In this document: one piece after another, positions 7,165 through 16,537 of the stretch
Numbering within the stretch: the first letter of the stretch is position 1
How the letters are laid out: every line of letters starts with the position of its first letter
From: a virus
Length of the DNA: 33,041 bases
Strand: one strand, 5' to 3'
IMG/VR virus record: IMGVR_UViG_3300030098_002065
Coordinates: 1-33,041 of that record
Notes under the pieces: generated by a model
Databases searched by the model: none
Seen by the model: only the letters and a program-made list of their open reading frames with translations
What the model was told of the DNA's origin: nothing
Position numbers and translations under genes: made by a program

Positions 7165-7214
7165 TATCCAGCTTCTAATGCAGCGACTTTAGTTTTTACT
7201 TGAGTTAATGCCAT
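7164..7214 (-). CDS. Possible 16-aa leader-like or remnant ORF
   Basis: The predicted peptide is MALTQVKTKVAALEAG. Its stop overlaps the ATG of the next gene (TAATG), the same junction used throughout this phage. Its first residues resemble the start of the upstream fibre protein (MALTEVNSKG), so it may be the stump of a lost fibre-type gene, or a coupling peptide. There is no clear ribosome site. Low confidence. Confidence 0.25.
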   Translation of the reverse strand: MALTQVKTKVAALEAG

Positions 7215-7220
7215 AATTAT

Positions 7221-8645
7221 TTAACACGCCATTAAGACGCAAGGATAAGCTTTACTTCCATCTGCATAAGTTTCAGTTGAATTAGTTGATATAATTTTAG
7301 CAATAGTACTACTACGGATAATATCATCCGTTTGTGGTTTGGCTGTACCATCACCAGCAGAGATTAATAAATCTCCTCTTGCAACAGAAGTTGTTCCAGC
7401 GACACGAATTACCATATCTCCAGTCATAGCGATATAAAAATCATTTACATAGTCTTCGATATCAGCATATGGTTCTGATTGTGCATCATTATCCCATTCC
7501 CAAAAAACTCCTGCAACGTCTTTATCTCCTACTACATCCGATACTTTAGTCATATTCAACTGGTCATTAGGTTCAGTAGTAGCAGGTACAGCAGCAGTTT
7601 TTACACTCCCTTTTGCATTTTTTATATCACCAATACTTTTACCAGATGGCAAAGTACCAGCATCAGCATCTTTTTGTGTATATAAAACATCTTCATCATA
7701 AAGAACTTCAGCTATTTCAGCATGGCTCCATACACACATATCATCTAGGTTACTTAGTACAGTTCCTCTATAAATTGTAGGACGTGCTGATTTATCGGTA
7801 GTAGATAAACCTTTAAATTGAGACCAACGACTTAAGTGACCGCCGTTATAACTAATAGTTGAGCCAGATACAGAAATATTACCTTCATTTGTACCTCCCT
7901 GATGGAACCTAACTAATTCTCCATCATTAGTTCCTCTATTCAATGAAAGTGGGATACTTCCATCTTTAGTAATCCAGACTTCTCCACCGTCTAAAAAAGT
8001 AATACCTTGAGTACCTATAGCAATGGTGGATTTTCCTATACAGACACCGTCAGACACCGTTTCTAGCTTTTTACTATTGTTATGATAGAGTTCACATGCA
8101 CCGTCAGCTAGGAACTTAGCTACTGTTTCAGTACCAGCTTCGTTATAAACACTAAAATTACCAGCTCTTACATAGTACCAACCAGATGCTTGCTGGATTG
8201 TTTGACTAGCACATGAGACTATATGTTTAGAAGCACTATTATCCCAATAATATTCAACATCATTTCCAGTTCCGAAACGTACTTTAACATCATCGTTATA
8301 ATCAGTACCTGTTGCTCCTCCTGCTCCAGCAGCAACATCCTCAAAAGCTGGAGGTGAACCAGCTCCTGTTGATGTTAATACTTGTCCATCTGTACCTGGT
8401 CCTACTGCAACTGGATCTCCATTAGCATCGTATGTAATTATTTGACCATCTGTACCACCTGCCATTTTAGCAAGGGTAATTTGGTCATCAGCTATGTGAG
8501 CTGTATCTATAGAGCCGTCTGTGTAATGTTCAGAATCTATAGCGTTATCCGCTATCTTTGCACCAGTTATAGCATCAGCTGCTATATCTCCGGTGGCTAT
8601 ATCGGCATCCTTTATACCTTTTGAATTTACTTCTGTTAATGCCAT
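7221..8645 (-). CDS. Second tail-fibre-type protein with decapeptide repeats
   Basis: This 474-aa protein starts MALTEVNSKGIKDADIATGD and in residues 1-80 carries the repeat type (AITGAKIADNAIDSEHYTDG, DTAHIAD) also found in the long fibre. A Gly/Ala-rich linker follows (about 80-105), then a beta-rich body of spike-like character. The C terminus (about 370-474: GDMVIRVAGTTSVARGDLLI, DDIIRSSTIAKI, ending AYPCVLMAC) is a pattern seen at the end of many cyanophage fibre proteins and may be a trimerisation or adhesion domain. It probably forms or tips a fibre that meets the host surface. It is coupled by TAATG to the 57-aa gene upstream. Confidence 0.8.
   Translation of the reverse strand: MALTEVNSKGIKDADIATGDIAADAITGAKIADNAIDSEHYTDGSIDTAHIADDQITLAKMAGGTDGQIITYDANGDPVAVGPGTDGQVLTSTGAGSPPAFEDVAAGAGGATGTDYNDDVKVRFGTGNDVEYYWDNSASKHIVSCASQTIQQASGWYYVRAGNFSVYNEAGTETVAKFLADGACELYHNNSKKLETVSDGVCIGKSTIAIGTQGITFLDGGEVWITKDGSIPLSLNRGTNDGELVRFHQGGTNEGNISVSGSTISYNGGHLSRWSQFKGLSTTDKSARPTIYRGTVLSNLDDMCVWSHAEIAEVLYDEDVLYTQKDADAGTLPSGKSIGDIKNAKGSVKTAAVPATTEPNDQLNMTKVSDVVGDKDVAGVFWEWDNDAQSEPYADIEDYVNDFYIAMTGDMVIRVAGTTSVARGDLLISAGDGTAKPQTDDIIRSSTIAKIISTNSTETYADGSKAYPCVLMAC
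8440..8610 (-). repeat. Fibre repeat block in the second fibre gene
   Basis: This block encodes decapeptide units of the type xAITGAKIAD, NAIDSEHYTD, GSIDTAHIAD. Near-identical units occur at 11040-11760 in the longer fibre gene, making the two genes candidates for recombination with each other or with fibre genes of other phages. Limits are approximate. Confidence 0.65.
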
Positions 8646-8818
8646 TAGTCTGCTGCCTCCGCTGTGTTTGTTTTAGCCCACTCTAGGTACTCTTGGTAGT
8701 CTGTGTTTGCAGCAGCAAAAGGTATAGATGAAATTGTTCCATCATCTAAAGTTCTCTGTATAGCCTTCCTATCCCTACCGTTTTCATCTTTTGGATATAG
8801 TTTATATTTAGTTGCCAT
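8645..8818 (-). CDS. Small fibre-associated protein, 57 aa
   Basis: The protein begins MATKYKLYPKDENGRDRKAI and ends with a DYQEYLEWAKTNT motif. Short proteins of this kind, with a KLYPK start and a YLEW-type ending followed by acidic residues, accompany fibre genes in cyanophages and resemble the tail end of fibre-assembly proteins. It sits exactly between the two fibre genes, 2 bases after the long fibre stop-to-start order would place it, and its TAA overlaps the ATG of the second fibre gene. A chaperone or fibre-joining role is an inference from position. Confidence 0.65.
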   Translation of the reverse strand: MATKYKLYPKDENGRDRKAIQRTLDDGTISSIPFAAANTDYQEYLEWAKTNTAEAAD

Positions 8819-8820
8819 AG

Positions 8821-11800
8821 TTAAAGCTCCGCTGAAAATTGAAGAAAACCACTATTTGCTGTAAATTCCAACATACCAGCTTGACCAGCAGTCATTCCAC
8901 CTGCGTCATATTGGAGAACAAATCCACAAGGGTTACCTGTGCCGGGTTGAGAAATAGCAAGGTTATTGCAATTAAATGAACTGCTATCATCCGAAGAATC
9001 TACCTTCATGGAGGTTGCACTACCTGTGTAACTAGGTGCGGTTCTCATAGGAACTGGTACTTGTACCATAGCTCTAGCGGTTGTAGCATTATTAGCATAA
9101 GTAGGTATACCAGGTAAATCATATTCATCACCTGTAATAGCATAAAAATAACGAGAACACCTTAGTAATTCATCACCATACGATCTATGCTCAAAGTCAG
9201 TGGCTGTAGCTCCTACTTCTAATTGAATACCTGTTATATGCCACTCATTACTTGTTGAATCGGCTAAATTAACTTGTCCTACGTGTTCATTTGCTGCTGC
9301 ATAACTAGCCCAACTTGAAGCTAAAGTACCACTTGTTCTATCAGATCCAATAGACAATCCGAAATAGAACTCTAAACTTGAATTATTGTCATTTCCAAAT
9401 GCTCCAGTTGTATCTGCAGGTATAGCTAAGGTATATCTATTCCAATTAGTATCACCTACTGTATAAGAACCAGACCATATTCTACTGTTATCGTTATCAT
9501 ATAACATGACAGTATAAACACCAGTTTTATTAGTTTTTACATAAAAAGATAGAACACTTGCTTGAGCACCTGAAGTCCCTTTAGCTAAAACTTGTAAATC
9601 GTATCCTTCAAGTTTTGTAATCAATCTACACGCTTGCCCTGCGGAAGGACTTGTATCTGCAGTTGTGCAATCAACTTTAAGTGAATTACCAAAACCATCA
9701 GGAGATTCAGTCGATTGAGTTACAGTAAAAGCAGGTGTACCACTACTGTTTCTAAATTTCCATCTATCTAAAGTGTATTCATTTGTTGAATCAGCAAAAC
9801 TTGTCCCACGTTGAGCAATCTGCATTGCTCCATTAATCATTAAATTTCTAAATGAAAGAGTATCACTAGTTGATACTGTAGCCCAACTATTATCTCCTCT
9901 TAAATAAGTAGAACTTGAAGCTGTACCTGTTGCAGAAAGTTCAGCTACTCCAACTGCATCATCTGCCATTAATGCATTAGTAATTGCATTATCTGCTATG
10001 GCTGCAGTAACTACAGCGTCATCAGCTATTAAAGCAGATGTTATTGCATCGTCAGCTATTGCAGCTGTTACGACAGCATCGTCTGCAATAAGGGCTGAAG
10101 TAATTGCGTCATCTGCAATCTTTGCAGACGTTACAGCATCATCAGCTAACTTAGCTGTCGCTACTGCACCACTTGCTATCTTAGCTGCACTTACTGTACC
10201 ATCTCCTGGTGTAGGAATACTTACAGCTGAACCACATTGGATTATAAACGCAGTTGATCCACTAGGAGGTGCTGTTGCAAATCTAATAGTATCAGCATCT
10301 GTTAGGTAGAAACCTTCTCCAGATCCACTCCAAGAACCAGAGTTTGGCTTTTGAATTACACCATTTAAACTTACTATAAGTTGGAATACACTAGTAACAC
10401 TAGCTGCACTACCACTATTAGTACCTTCTTTTAAATCAAAACTTGTATCACTTCCATCCCATGTAGCTGCTGTAGTTGTACCAGCATCAACAGGTACTAA
10501 GAATTTAAAGTCTCCAGTTGATGTAACTTCACCCCAAGATGAGCCATCATAGACTTTCATCTTGTTAGCAGTAGTATCAAATAAGAGGTCACCCTCATCA
10601 TTATCTGAACCTGGTTCACTAGAAGCTATACGATACCTAGCATTAAAGTCATTTATATCATCAGATAACTGTTTAACATCAGATTCAGTTGCTAATATCT
10701 TATGATAATTATAGGTATTACCTGAGCCAGTAGAACTGACCTGCATACCAACACCAGCTGCTAAAGTCTCGCTATAAAGACTAGAAGGAGCACCATTAAT
10801 TGTTACTGTTGCTGGTGTACCATCTGTTGTTCTACCTGTTGTGGATACACCACTACCGTTAAAAACAACGCCTCCAGCATCTGCAATACTAATTACAACT
10901 CCAGCTGCTGGTTGACTAGCAGTAGCAGGGAAAGCTACTTCTGTAGCAATGACTTCAAGACCACCAATAGGTGCTAGCTGTGCTGCAACATAGTCTACAA
11001 CAGCTCCAGAAGTAGGAAGATGAGAGTCACTGTCTGATATAGTTGTTTGCTCACAACCTATCTTAGCAATGGTTACTGAGTCAGCTGCTAGTTTATCTGT
11101 AGTTACATTAGCATCTGTTATCTTAGCTGTAGTTATAGCATTAGAAGCTAAATTAGAAGCTTCAATAGTAGTACCAGCTATCTTTGCTCCTGTAACTTGA
11201 GCATCAGCTATATGTGCTGTGTCTATAGATGCATCAGTATAATGTTCTGAATCTATAGCATCATCTGCAATCTTAGCACCAGTAATAGCATCTGCAGCTA
11301 TCTTACCTGTAGTTACATTTAAGTCAGCTATATGTGCAGTATCAATAGATCCATCTACATAGTGTTCTGAGTCTATGGAATCATCGGCTATCTTTGCTCC
11401 TGTAACCGCATCCGCACCAAGAGCTGTAGTGTCTACAGAACCTGCTGCATAATGTTCAGCATCAATAGAATCAGCTGCTATATGTTCAGAGTCAATAGCA
11501 TCGTCAGCTATCTTAGCTCCTGTAACAGCATCAGCGTTAATCTTAGTTGTAGTAACTGCACTGCTTGCTATATGAGCTGCGTCTATACTACCATCTGTAT
11601 AATGCTCAGAATCTATAGCGTTATCAGCTATCTTAGCACCTGTAACTGCATCTGCATTTATTTTAGCAGTCGTTACAGCATTACTTGCTATATGAGTTGC
11701 ATCTATACTACCATCTACTAGTTCATCAGAATCAACTGAATCAGATGCCAGCATTGTAGCTGTAACTGTTGCTGTATCTCCTGTTGTTACTATATTACCA

Positions 11801-12270
11801 CTTACGTTAGGAAGACTAATTGTACGATCAGCAGTAGGATCAGTAACCTGAAGAGTGGTTTCATAAGCATCGTCTGTTGCACCTTCAAATACAATACTAG
11901 TACCCTCACCCATGTTGAGGTTACCAATCATGGTAGATAGTCCAGTATTCTCAAAAAATCTATTATTTACTTCTTGAGTAACATATAAGTTTTGGGTGAA
12001 GTTATCATTTAAGTCTTCTGATTTAATAGCAGACCCTGCATAGAAGGTGGCTGTTAAATTGTCAACATTCGTGTCTCTAAGTATTTTGATTTTAGCTCCA
12101 CTAGCTGGAGCACTATTAAATTGTACTGTGGTAGCATTAGCTAAAGACCATGCAGTAGTAGCTACCTGGTCAACTTGAACTGCAATGTCAGTTGACTTTA
12201 AATATGGAAATGTGAATGAGTAATTGGTGGTGGAGCCATTACCTGTATACGATTGTTCTGTAACAGCCAT
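8821..12270 (-). CDS. Tail fibre protein (T7 gp17-type N terminus)
   Basis: This 1149-aa protein attaches the phage to its host. Residues 1 to about 110 match the T7 gp17 virion-anchoring domain: SYTGNGSTTNYSFTFPYLKS at the start, a FNSAPASGAKIKI strand pair, and IKSEDLNDNFTQNLYV. A long section of decapeptide repeats follows (about 170-410), then a mixed beta domain, a second repeat block (about 690-773), and a C-terminal beta-sandwich-like region from about residue 810 (NLMINGAMQIAQRGTSF, later a W/Y-rich jelly-roll-like stretch and LLRCSRYFYAI), of the type found at the tips of marine phage fibres. T7 gp17 is 553 aa, so this one is doubled by repeats. It follows the gp16-type gene by a few bases, as in T7. 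Confidence 0.93.
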   Translation of the reverse strand: MAVTEQSYTGNGSTTNYSFTFPYLKSTDIAVQVDQVATTAWSLANATTVQFNSAPASGAKIKILRDTNVDNLTATFYAGSAIKSEDLNDNFTQNLYVTQEVNNRFFENTGLSTMIGNLNMGEGTSIVFEGATDDAYETTLQVTDPTADRTISLPNVSGNIVTTGDTATVTATMLASDSVDSDELVDGSIDATHIASNAVTTAKINADAVTGAKIADNAIDSEHYTDGSIDAAHIASSAVTTTKINADAVTGAKIADDAIDSEHIAADSIDAEHYAAGSVDTTALGADAVTGAKIADDSIDSEHYVDGSIDTAHIADLNVTTGKIAADAITGAKIADDAIDSEHYTDASIDTAHIADAQVTGAKIAGTTIEASNLASNAITTAKITDANVTTDKLAADSVTIAKIGCEQTTISDSDSHLPTSGAVVDYVAAQLAPIGGLEVIATEVAFPATASQPAAGVVISIADAGGVVFNGSGVSTTGRTTDGTPATVTINGAPSSLYSETLAAGVGMQVSSTGSGNTYNYHKILATESDVKQLSDDINDFNARYRIASSEPGSDNDEGDLLFDTTANKMKVYDGSSWGEVTSTGDFKFLVPVDAGTTTAATWDGSDTSFDLKEGTNSGSAASVTSVFQLIVSLNGVIQKPNSGSWSGSGEGFYLTDADTIRFATAPPSGSTAFIIQCGSAVSIPTPGDGTVSAAKIASGAVATAKLADDAVTSAKIADDAITSALIADDAVVTAAIADDAITSALIADDAVVTAAIADNAITNALMADDAVGVAELSATGTASSSTYLRGDNSWATVSTSDTLSFRNLMINGAMQIAQRGTSFADSTNEYTLDRWKFRNSSGTPAFTVTQSTESPDGFGNSLKVDCTTADTSPSAGQACRLITKLEGYDLQVLAKGTSGAQASVLSFYVKTNKTGVYTVMLYDNDNSRIWSGSYTVGDTNWNRYTLAIPADTTGAFGNDNNSSLEFYFGLSIGSDRTSGTLASSWASYAAANEHVGQVNLADSTSNEWHITGIQLEVGATATDFEHRSYGDELLRCSRYFYAITGDEYDLPGIPTYANNATTARAMVQVPVPMRTAPSYTGSATSMKVDSSDDSSSFNCNNLAISQPGTGNPCGFVLQYDAGGMTAGQAGMLEFTANSGFLQFSAEL
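9950..10200 (-). repeat. Second decapeptide repeat block in the tail fibre
   Basis: Tandem 30-base units encode variants of DDAITSALIA and DDAVVTAAIA. The units are very similar to each other at DNA level (for example around 9995-10100), so slippage or unequal recombination can change the count. Boundaries are approximate. Confidence 0.6.
11040..11760 (-). repeat. Main decapeptide repeat block in the tail fibre
   Basis: About 24 units of roughly 30 bases encode three alternating decapeptides: xAVTGAKIAD, xAIDSEHYTD and xSIDTAHIAD. The regular ten-residue period suggests a trimeric beta or coiled fibre shaft whose length follows the unit number. The same unit types appear in the second fibre gene. 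Confidence 0.7.
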
Positions 12271-12277
12271 AATTTAT

Positions 12278-15200
12278 TTATCGTGATCCTCCGTATTGAA
12301 GGAGTTTTTGTTTTTCAAGATTCTGTTTTTGCATATTAGCAGCACCTTCTACATTACCTTTCTTCATTTCTTCATTAATATATAATTGAGTATCAATAGT
12401 TTGGGCAATATCTGGACGTTCTACAAGAAGTTCTGCTTCAGCTCTCTGCTGTGCATCTCTTAGAAGGTCATTAATTTCTTGATAAACAGGTAGTAATTTC
12501 TTTTTAAGAATTGCCATATCATTCTGACCATCTACATCAGTACTTCTATGAGCACGTAATGCGTTGATCTGTTCTTGATATGCTTTATTTTTCATGATTC
12601 TTTGAATATCTTTATATAATTCATAAGAACCAATCTTTTTCATAATATACTCTCTTTCAGGAGCACTGTACTCATAAGAACCTGTAGAATCTTTTGTCAA
12701 CCTACCAAGTCCATCAAATTGAATAGACTGTAACCACTGTCTCCAAGGTTCAGAAGTACCACTAACTTTAATAGGAGATATAGCATTTAGCATTCTAAGG
12801 AATGGATGATCTATATCATTAAGAGGTTGGCCTGTCCATATATCAATTTGTTCTGGAAGATTTAGGTTAAATCCAGGTAATCTATTTGCTATATACTCAT
12901 GCACTTCACCTTCAATATCCTTTTGTGAACTAGATATTGCATTAGCAGCTACACCAGCACCACCTGATAGAGGTAGCATTGCTCTAGTAGAGTTAGCTAT
13001 TAATCTATTCCAACCACTCAAGTCACCATTAGTAGCAGCTATGAGAGGCTCGAAACCTTGAAGTGGTGTTTCATTAAGGAAGGTAGAAGCTAATGTCCAA
13101 GTAAGTTTAGCTTGCCAGTTAGCTATTGCAGGTTCATTAAGATCTGAAGCATAATATGCCATATCACCTAATACACTTAATACCTGTTCAATACCAAGTA
13201 AACCTTTATAACTAACCCATTTACCAGCTATATTAATGGTCTTAGGTTCATATCCAAAGTTATCACGTTCTTTCTTACGCCTAGATGCATTATAGTTACC
13301 ATTACCTCTAACATTACCACCCATAGCATAACCCCAAAGACTACCTACAAGCAATCCACTAAAAGCTAATCTACCAGTATACTCTGCTCTAAGGTTCTCA
13401 AAGATAACTTGAGCATTAGGTGTACTAGCCATATCAATACCATGTTCAGCTAATGCGGTTGCTATTTGTTCAGGAGTTCTTGCATATATAGTTTTAGAAT
13501 ATCTATTAAAACCAGGTATTAATGATAAAGGAGTCCAAGAAGCTGAGTTCTTAATATAGTTACTAGATGTCCTAGGGAACATCATTAAGAATTTAGTTAT
13601 TGGATAAGCTGTTGTACCTTTATTTAACCAGGTAGCAAGTCCATCATCTAAGTTAAGCTGTACTTCACCAGCAACTGCACGTAGTACATCATCTTTAATA
13701 AGACCATTAGCATCAAAGAAATTCTTATAATGCTTTGCTTCTGCTACCAGTACATTAGATCGTTTGAAATAACCAAGTTCACTAAAGACATCATCATAGG
13801 CTTTTACCCTTGCTAAGTGATGAGCTAACATTGTAGTTGTATAAGCATCAGGGAATACCAGTCCGGTCATCCCGTATCTCATAGCTGGATGTCTACCCAA
13901 ATCTTTCAAGGTTTTAGCTAAATCATATTGATAGATTTTACCAAAGTTACCTTCCTTTACCCATGCTGCTCTCATATCCTCCATGATGTCCCATTTTGCA
14001 TCAGCTTGGAAAGTGAAATCTTTACGATAAGCCTTGATCATCATGTCAGGATCTTTATGAGCCTTCTTCATCATCTCATAAGCATCACGTATTGCTCTTC
14101 TGTTGGTTTCAAATAAAGCACCATTATAATATAAGGTACGCTTTACACCTTCAAATCCATCAGGAGCACCCCATAGAGCATGACCCATTAATTGGGTTAG
14201 AGGTTTTACTGTTAGTTGGAATGTATTACCAACTGCAGCTCTAGCTGCTGAAAGTCCAGATAGAACGTTGTTCATTACAACACTCCATAAACCTTTAGCA
14301 AAGAGGTTCATTTCTTTAGGGTCAGGACTTCTAATCATACCCATAGGTGTGACTTGTTGTGCTGCCCACTTATTAAGTTTAGCTAAACTATCTACATCAC
14401 CATTAGTGTGTGCAAATGCATCAACTAAAGGACGTATGAATTGTGGTTTTTCTTTCTTTAACTTCCTGAGTGTTTCAGTGAATCGCATATTCTTAGCATG
14501 AATAGCATTCTCTGCATCAGTAAACTCCTTAGTCAACTGTTCAATAACAGTGTCTAATTCTTTAGGAGGTACTTGATCGAACCAGTTCTTATTCCGTAGA
14601 CTCCAACCAGATAGATATTTATTAAGTGCATACTCATCTAATAAGAATTGCATCTTATCAATAATGAGATCCATTACTCTAGCATCATCTACATAAGGCC
14701 CACCTTTTTGTATGGCCTCGGCTAATGTAGCAGACTCTCTACCTAGGGTGTCCATAACCCTTGCAGATGCCTCTGAAACTTCTCTTCCAACGAATCTATC
14801 AGTAAGGTCTCTTAAAGCGAATGCAGCGGCTCTCGCTTGCTCTTCGTTAAATACCTCTACTTTAAATCGACCCATCAAGAAGTTCTTAACATCTCTGTTC
14901 TCATAAAAGAGTGCTTTAACATCGTCTAAATTCTCAGCAGCTATGATACTTGTGTATATATCCCATGCTGCAGCGTTCATCTGTTTAGCACTATATCTAA
15001 TACCATCAACGACAGCATTAAATCTACCTATATCTCTAGTTTCTTCAGCTACACCCATAACAGCATCACGAGATTTAGAACCAATCATTAGTCCTTTCTC
15101 TCTCATAGCTTCTGTTATAATTGGAGCTGGATCACCTACAGAAGTACCATTTTTAATGGCAGTAGTATCAGCCATATTCCTTGCTACATTAGCAGGAGGT

Positions 15201-16537
15201 ACACTTGATCTAGCACTAGAAGATGGATCTACAAGTTCACGTTGTATATCACCATCTAATCCTAACTCTAATTGATTTACATTAGGATCACTGAGCTTCC
15301 TTCTAGCAGCTGCATTAGCTTCTGCCTGGAATCCTAGTTCTTTACGCCTTAGAGCGTCATCAGCACCCATTGGCCTACCGATTCTTTGTTCAATCTCTAT
15401 GATTTCATTTACAAGTTGATTCTCTACCTGTCTGTTTACTTTACCAGAGGAAAGTAGTGTATCAATTTCTTGAAGTCTTATAAGATCATCTTCATCTCCA
15501 AGCTTAATAAGCTCTAGCTGCTTATACTTAGCTGAAGCTTCATCTAAAGGTTCAATAAACTCTACTGCATTCTTAACTCCAGATTTAGCATCAATGAAGG
15601 CTCCTAATATAGAACCTATTCCTGCAAGACCAAAGTTCTCCCAGAAATGAAGCCATTTATTAGCTGATGGGCTATTAGACTCTTTAGTCTTCCAAGCTTC
15701 TGGTAAAGGTACCATACCTTGTTGACCAAACATCCCTGGCATTAAATCAGCAACTACCTTAACAGCATTATCATCTTCACTAGTATCACTAAGTAAAGCA
15801 ATAGTACTATCAGCTAGTCCAAATGCACCTAATCTAGTTAGGTGTTTGGCTAAGAATGGGTATTGATTAACTCCTCTTGCTCCTAACATTGCATTCACTT
15901 TACCACCTGTATGGATAGCAGGTAATACAATAGAAAGAACTCTTCTTATATTCTGATGTATTGGGTTATCTAATTGAGTAGCTTCATCCCATCTATCATC
16001 TACTTTATCCATCCCAGGTATAACTGTACCCATTGCATCCATAGCAAAGTCAGCATAAGCTAATCCTGGTACTGATAAACCTTCAAATGTATTTTTTAGA
16101 TTACCTAATGGGTCATTAGCTCCTGGATAGAAACCACCATTCTTTCTTACATCTTCAGTTCTTGCTTCTGCATACTCCTCCAGAGACATTCCATGGTACT
16201 TTTTATACCATCTATCTTTTAGTCCATTCCTTTCTGTTTGATATTCAGATCCAGTATAAGGGAACACCCCCCACTTTCTCTTTCTACCTAAGTTCCACCA
16301 TTCATCATATTCCTGTTTCATTACTGCTGCATTATTTTCATCAGATAAATCAACAGTACTTTTACCTATTTTACTACCAAATGCAGCTGGAAATGATCCT
16401 CTATCAATTTCTTCAGGTTCGACTAATGGTTCTTCATCTACTACTATTTCTTCAGTTATAGCATTTTCTGAACCAGCACGATTATAGTAGTCTTGATTTT
16501 CTACTGGTTGTAGTTCAGCTAATAGTTGTTCATCCAT
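12278..16537 (-). CDS. Internal core / ejection protein (T7 gp16 counterpart)
   Basis: A 1419-aa protein in the T7 gene 16 position, between the gp15-type protein and the tail fibre, and of similar size (T7 gp16 is 1318 aa). It would travel into the host at infection and help form the DNA-ejection conduit across the envelope. Hydrophobic, membrane-active stretches appear near residues 305-320 (NFGLAGIGSILGAFI) and about 1050-1070 (LAFSGLLVGSLWGYAMGG). I see no soluble lytic transglycosylase motif at the N terminus, which T7 gp16 has. Its ATG overlaps the stop of the preceding gene (TAATG). The assignment is by order, size and character. Confidence 0.8.
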   Translation of the reverse strand: MDEQLLAELQPVENQDYYNRAGSENAITEEIVVDEEPLVEPEEIDRGSFPAAFGSKIGKSTVDLSDENNAAVMKQEYDEWWNLGRKRKWGVFPYTGSEYQTERNGLKDRWYKKYHGMSLEEYAEARTEDVRKNGGFYPGANDPLGNLKNTFEGLSVPGLAYADFAMDAMGTVIPGMDKVDDRWDEATQLDNPIHQNIRRVLSIVLPAIHTGGKVNAMLGARGVNQYPFLAKHLTRLGAFGLADSTIALLSDTSEDDNAVKVVADLMPGMFGQQGMVPLPEAWKTKESNSPSANKWLHFWENFGLAGIGSILGAFIDAKSGVKNAVEFIEPLDEASAKYKQLELIKLGDEDDLIRLQEIDTLLSSGKVNRQVENQLVNEIIEIEQRIGRPMGADDALRRKELGFQAEANAAARRKLSDPNVNQLELGLDGDIQRELVDPSSSARSSVPPANVARNMADTTAIKNGTSVGDPAPIITEAMREKGLMIGSKSRDAVMGVAEETRDIGRFNAVVDGIRYSAKQMNAAAWDIYTSIIAAENLDDVKALFYENRDVKNFLMGRFKVEVFNEEQARAAAFALRDLTDRFVGREVSEASARVMDTLGRESATLAEAIQKGGPYVDDARVMDLIIDKMQFLLDEYALNKYLSGWSLRNKNWFDQVPPKELDTVIEQLTKEFTDAENAIHAKNMRFTETLRKLKKEKPQFIRPLVDAFAHTNGDVDSLAKLNKWAAQQVTPMGMIRSPDPKEMNLFAKGLWSVVMNNVLSGLSAARAAVGNTFQLTVKPLTQLMGHALWGAPDGFEGVKRTLYYNGALFETNRRAIRDAYEMMKKAHKDPDMMIKAYRKDFTFQADAKWDIMEDMRAAWVKEGNFGKIYQYDLAKTLKDLGRHPAMRYGMTGLVFPDAYTTTMLAHHLARVKAYDDVFSELGYFKRSNVLVAEAKHYKNFFDANGLIKDDVLRAVAGEVQLNLDDGLATWLNKGTTAYPITKFLMMFPRTSSNYIKNSASWTPLSLIPGFNRYSKTIYARTPEQIATALAEHGIDMASTPNAQVIFENLRAEYTGRLAFSGLLVGSLWGYAMGGNVRGNGNYNASRRKKERDNFGYEPKTINIAGKWVSYKGLLGIEQVLSVLGDMAYYASDLNEPAIANWQAKLTWTLASTFLNETPLQGFEPLIAATNGDLSGWNRLIANSTRAMLPLSGGAGVAANAISSSQKDIEGEVHEYIANRLPGFNLNLPEQIDIWTGQPLNDIDHPFLRMLNAISPIKVSGTSEPWRQWLQSIQFDGLGRLTKDSTGSYEYSAPEREYIMKKIGSYELYKDIQRIMKNKAYQEQINALRAHRSTDVDGQNDMAILKKKLLPVYQEINDLLRDAQQRAEAELLVERPDIAQTIDTQLYINEEMKKGNVEGAANMQKQNLEKQKLLQYGGSR

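Noticed and set aside
9998-10309. Plus-strand Ala/Ser-rich frame in the fibre gene
   Set aside because: It is the mirror reading of the fibre repeat DNA, not a separate gene; the same is true for the plus-strand frame at 11452-11721.
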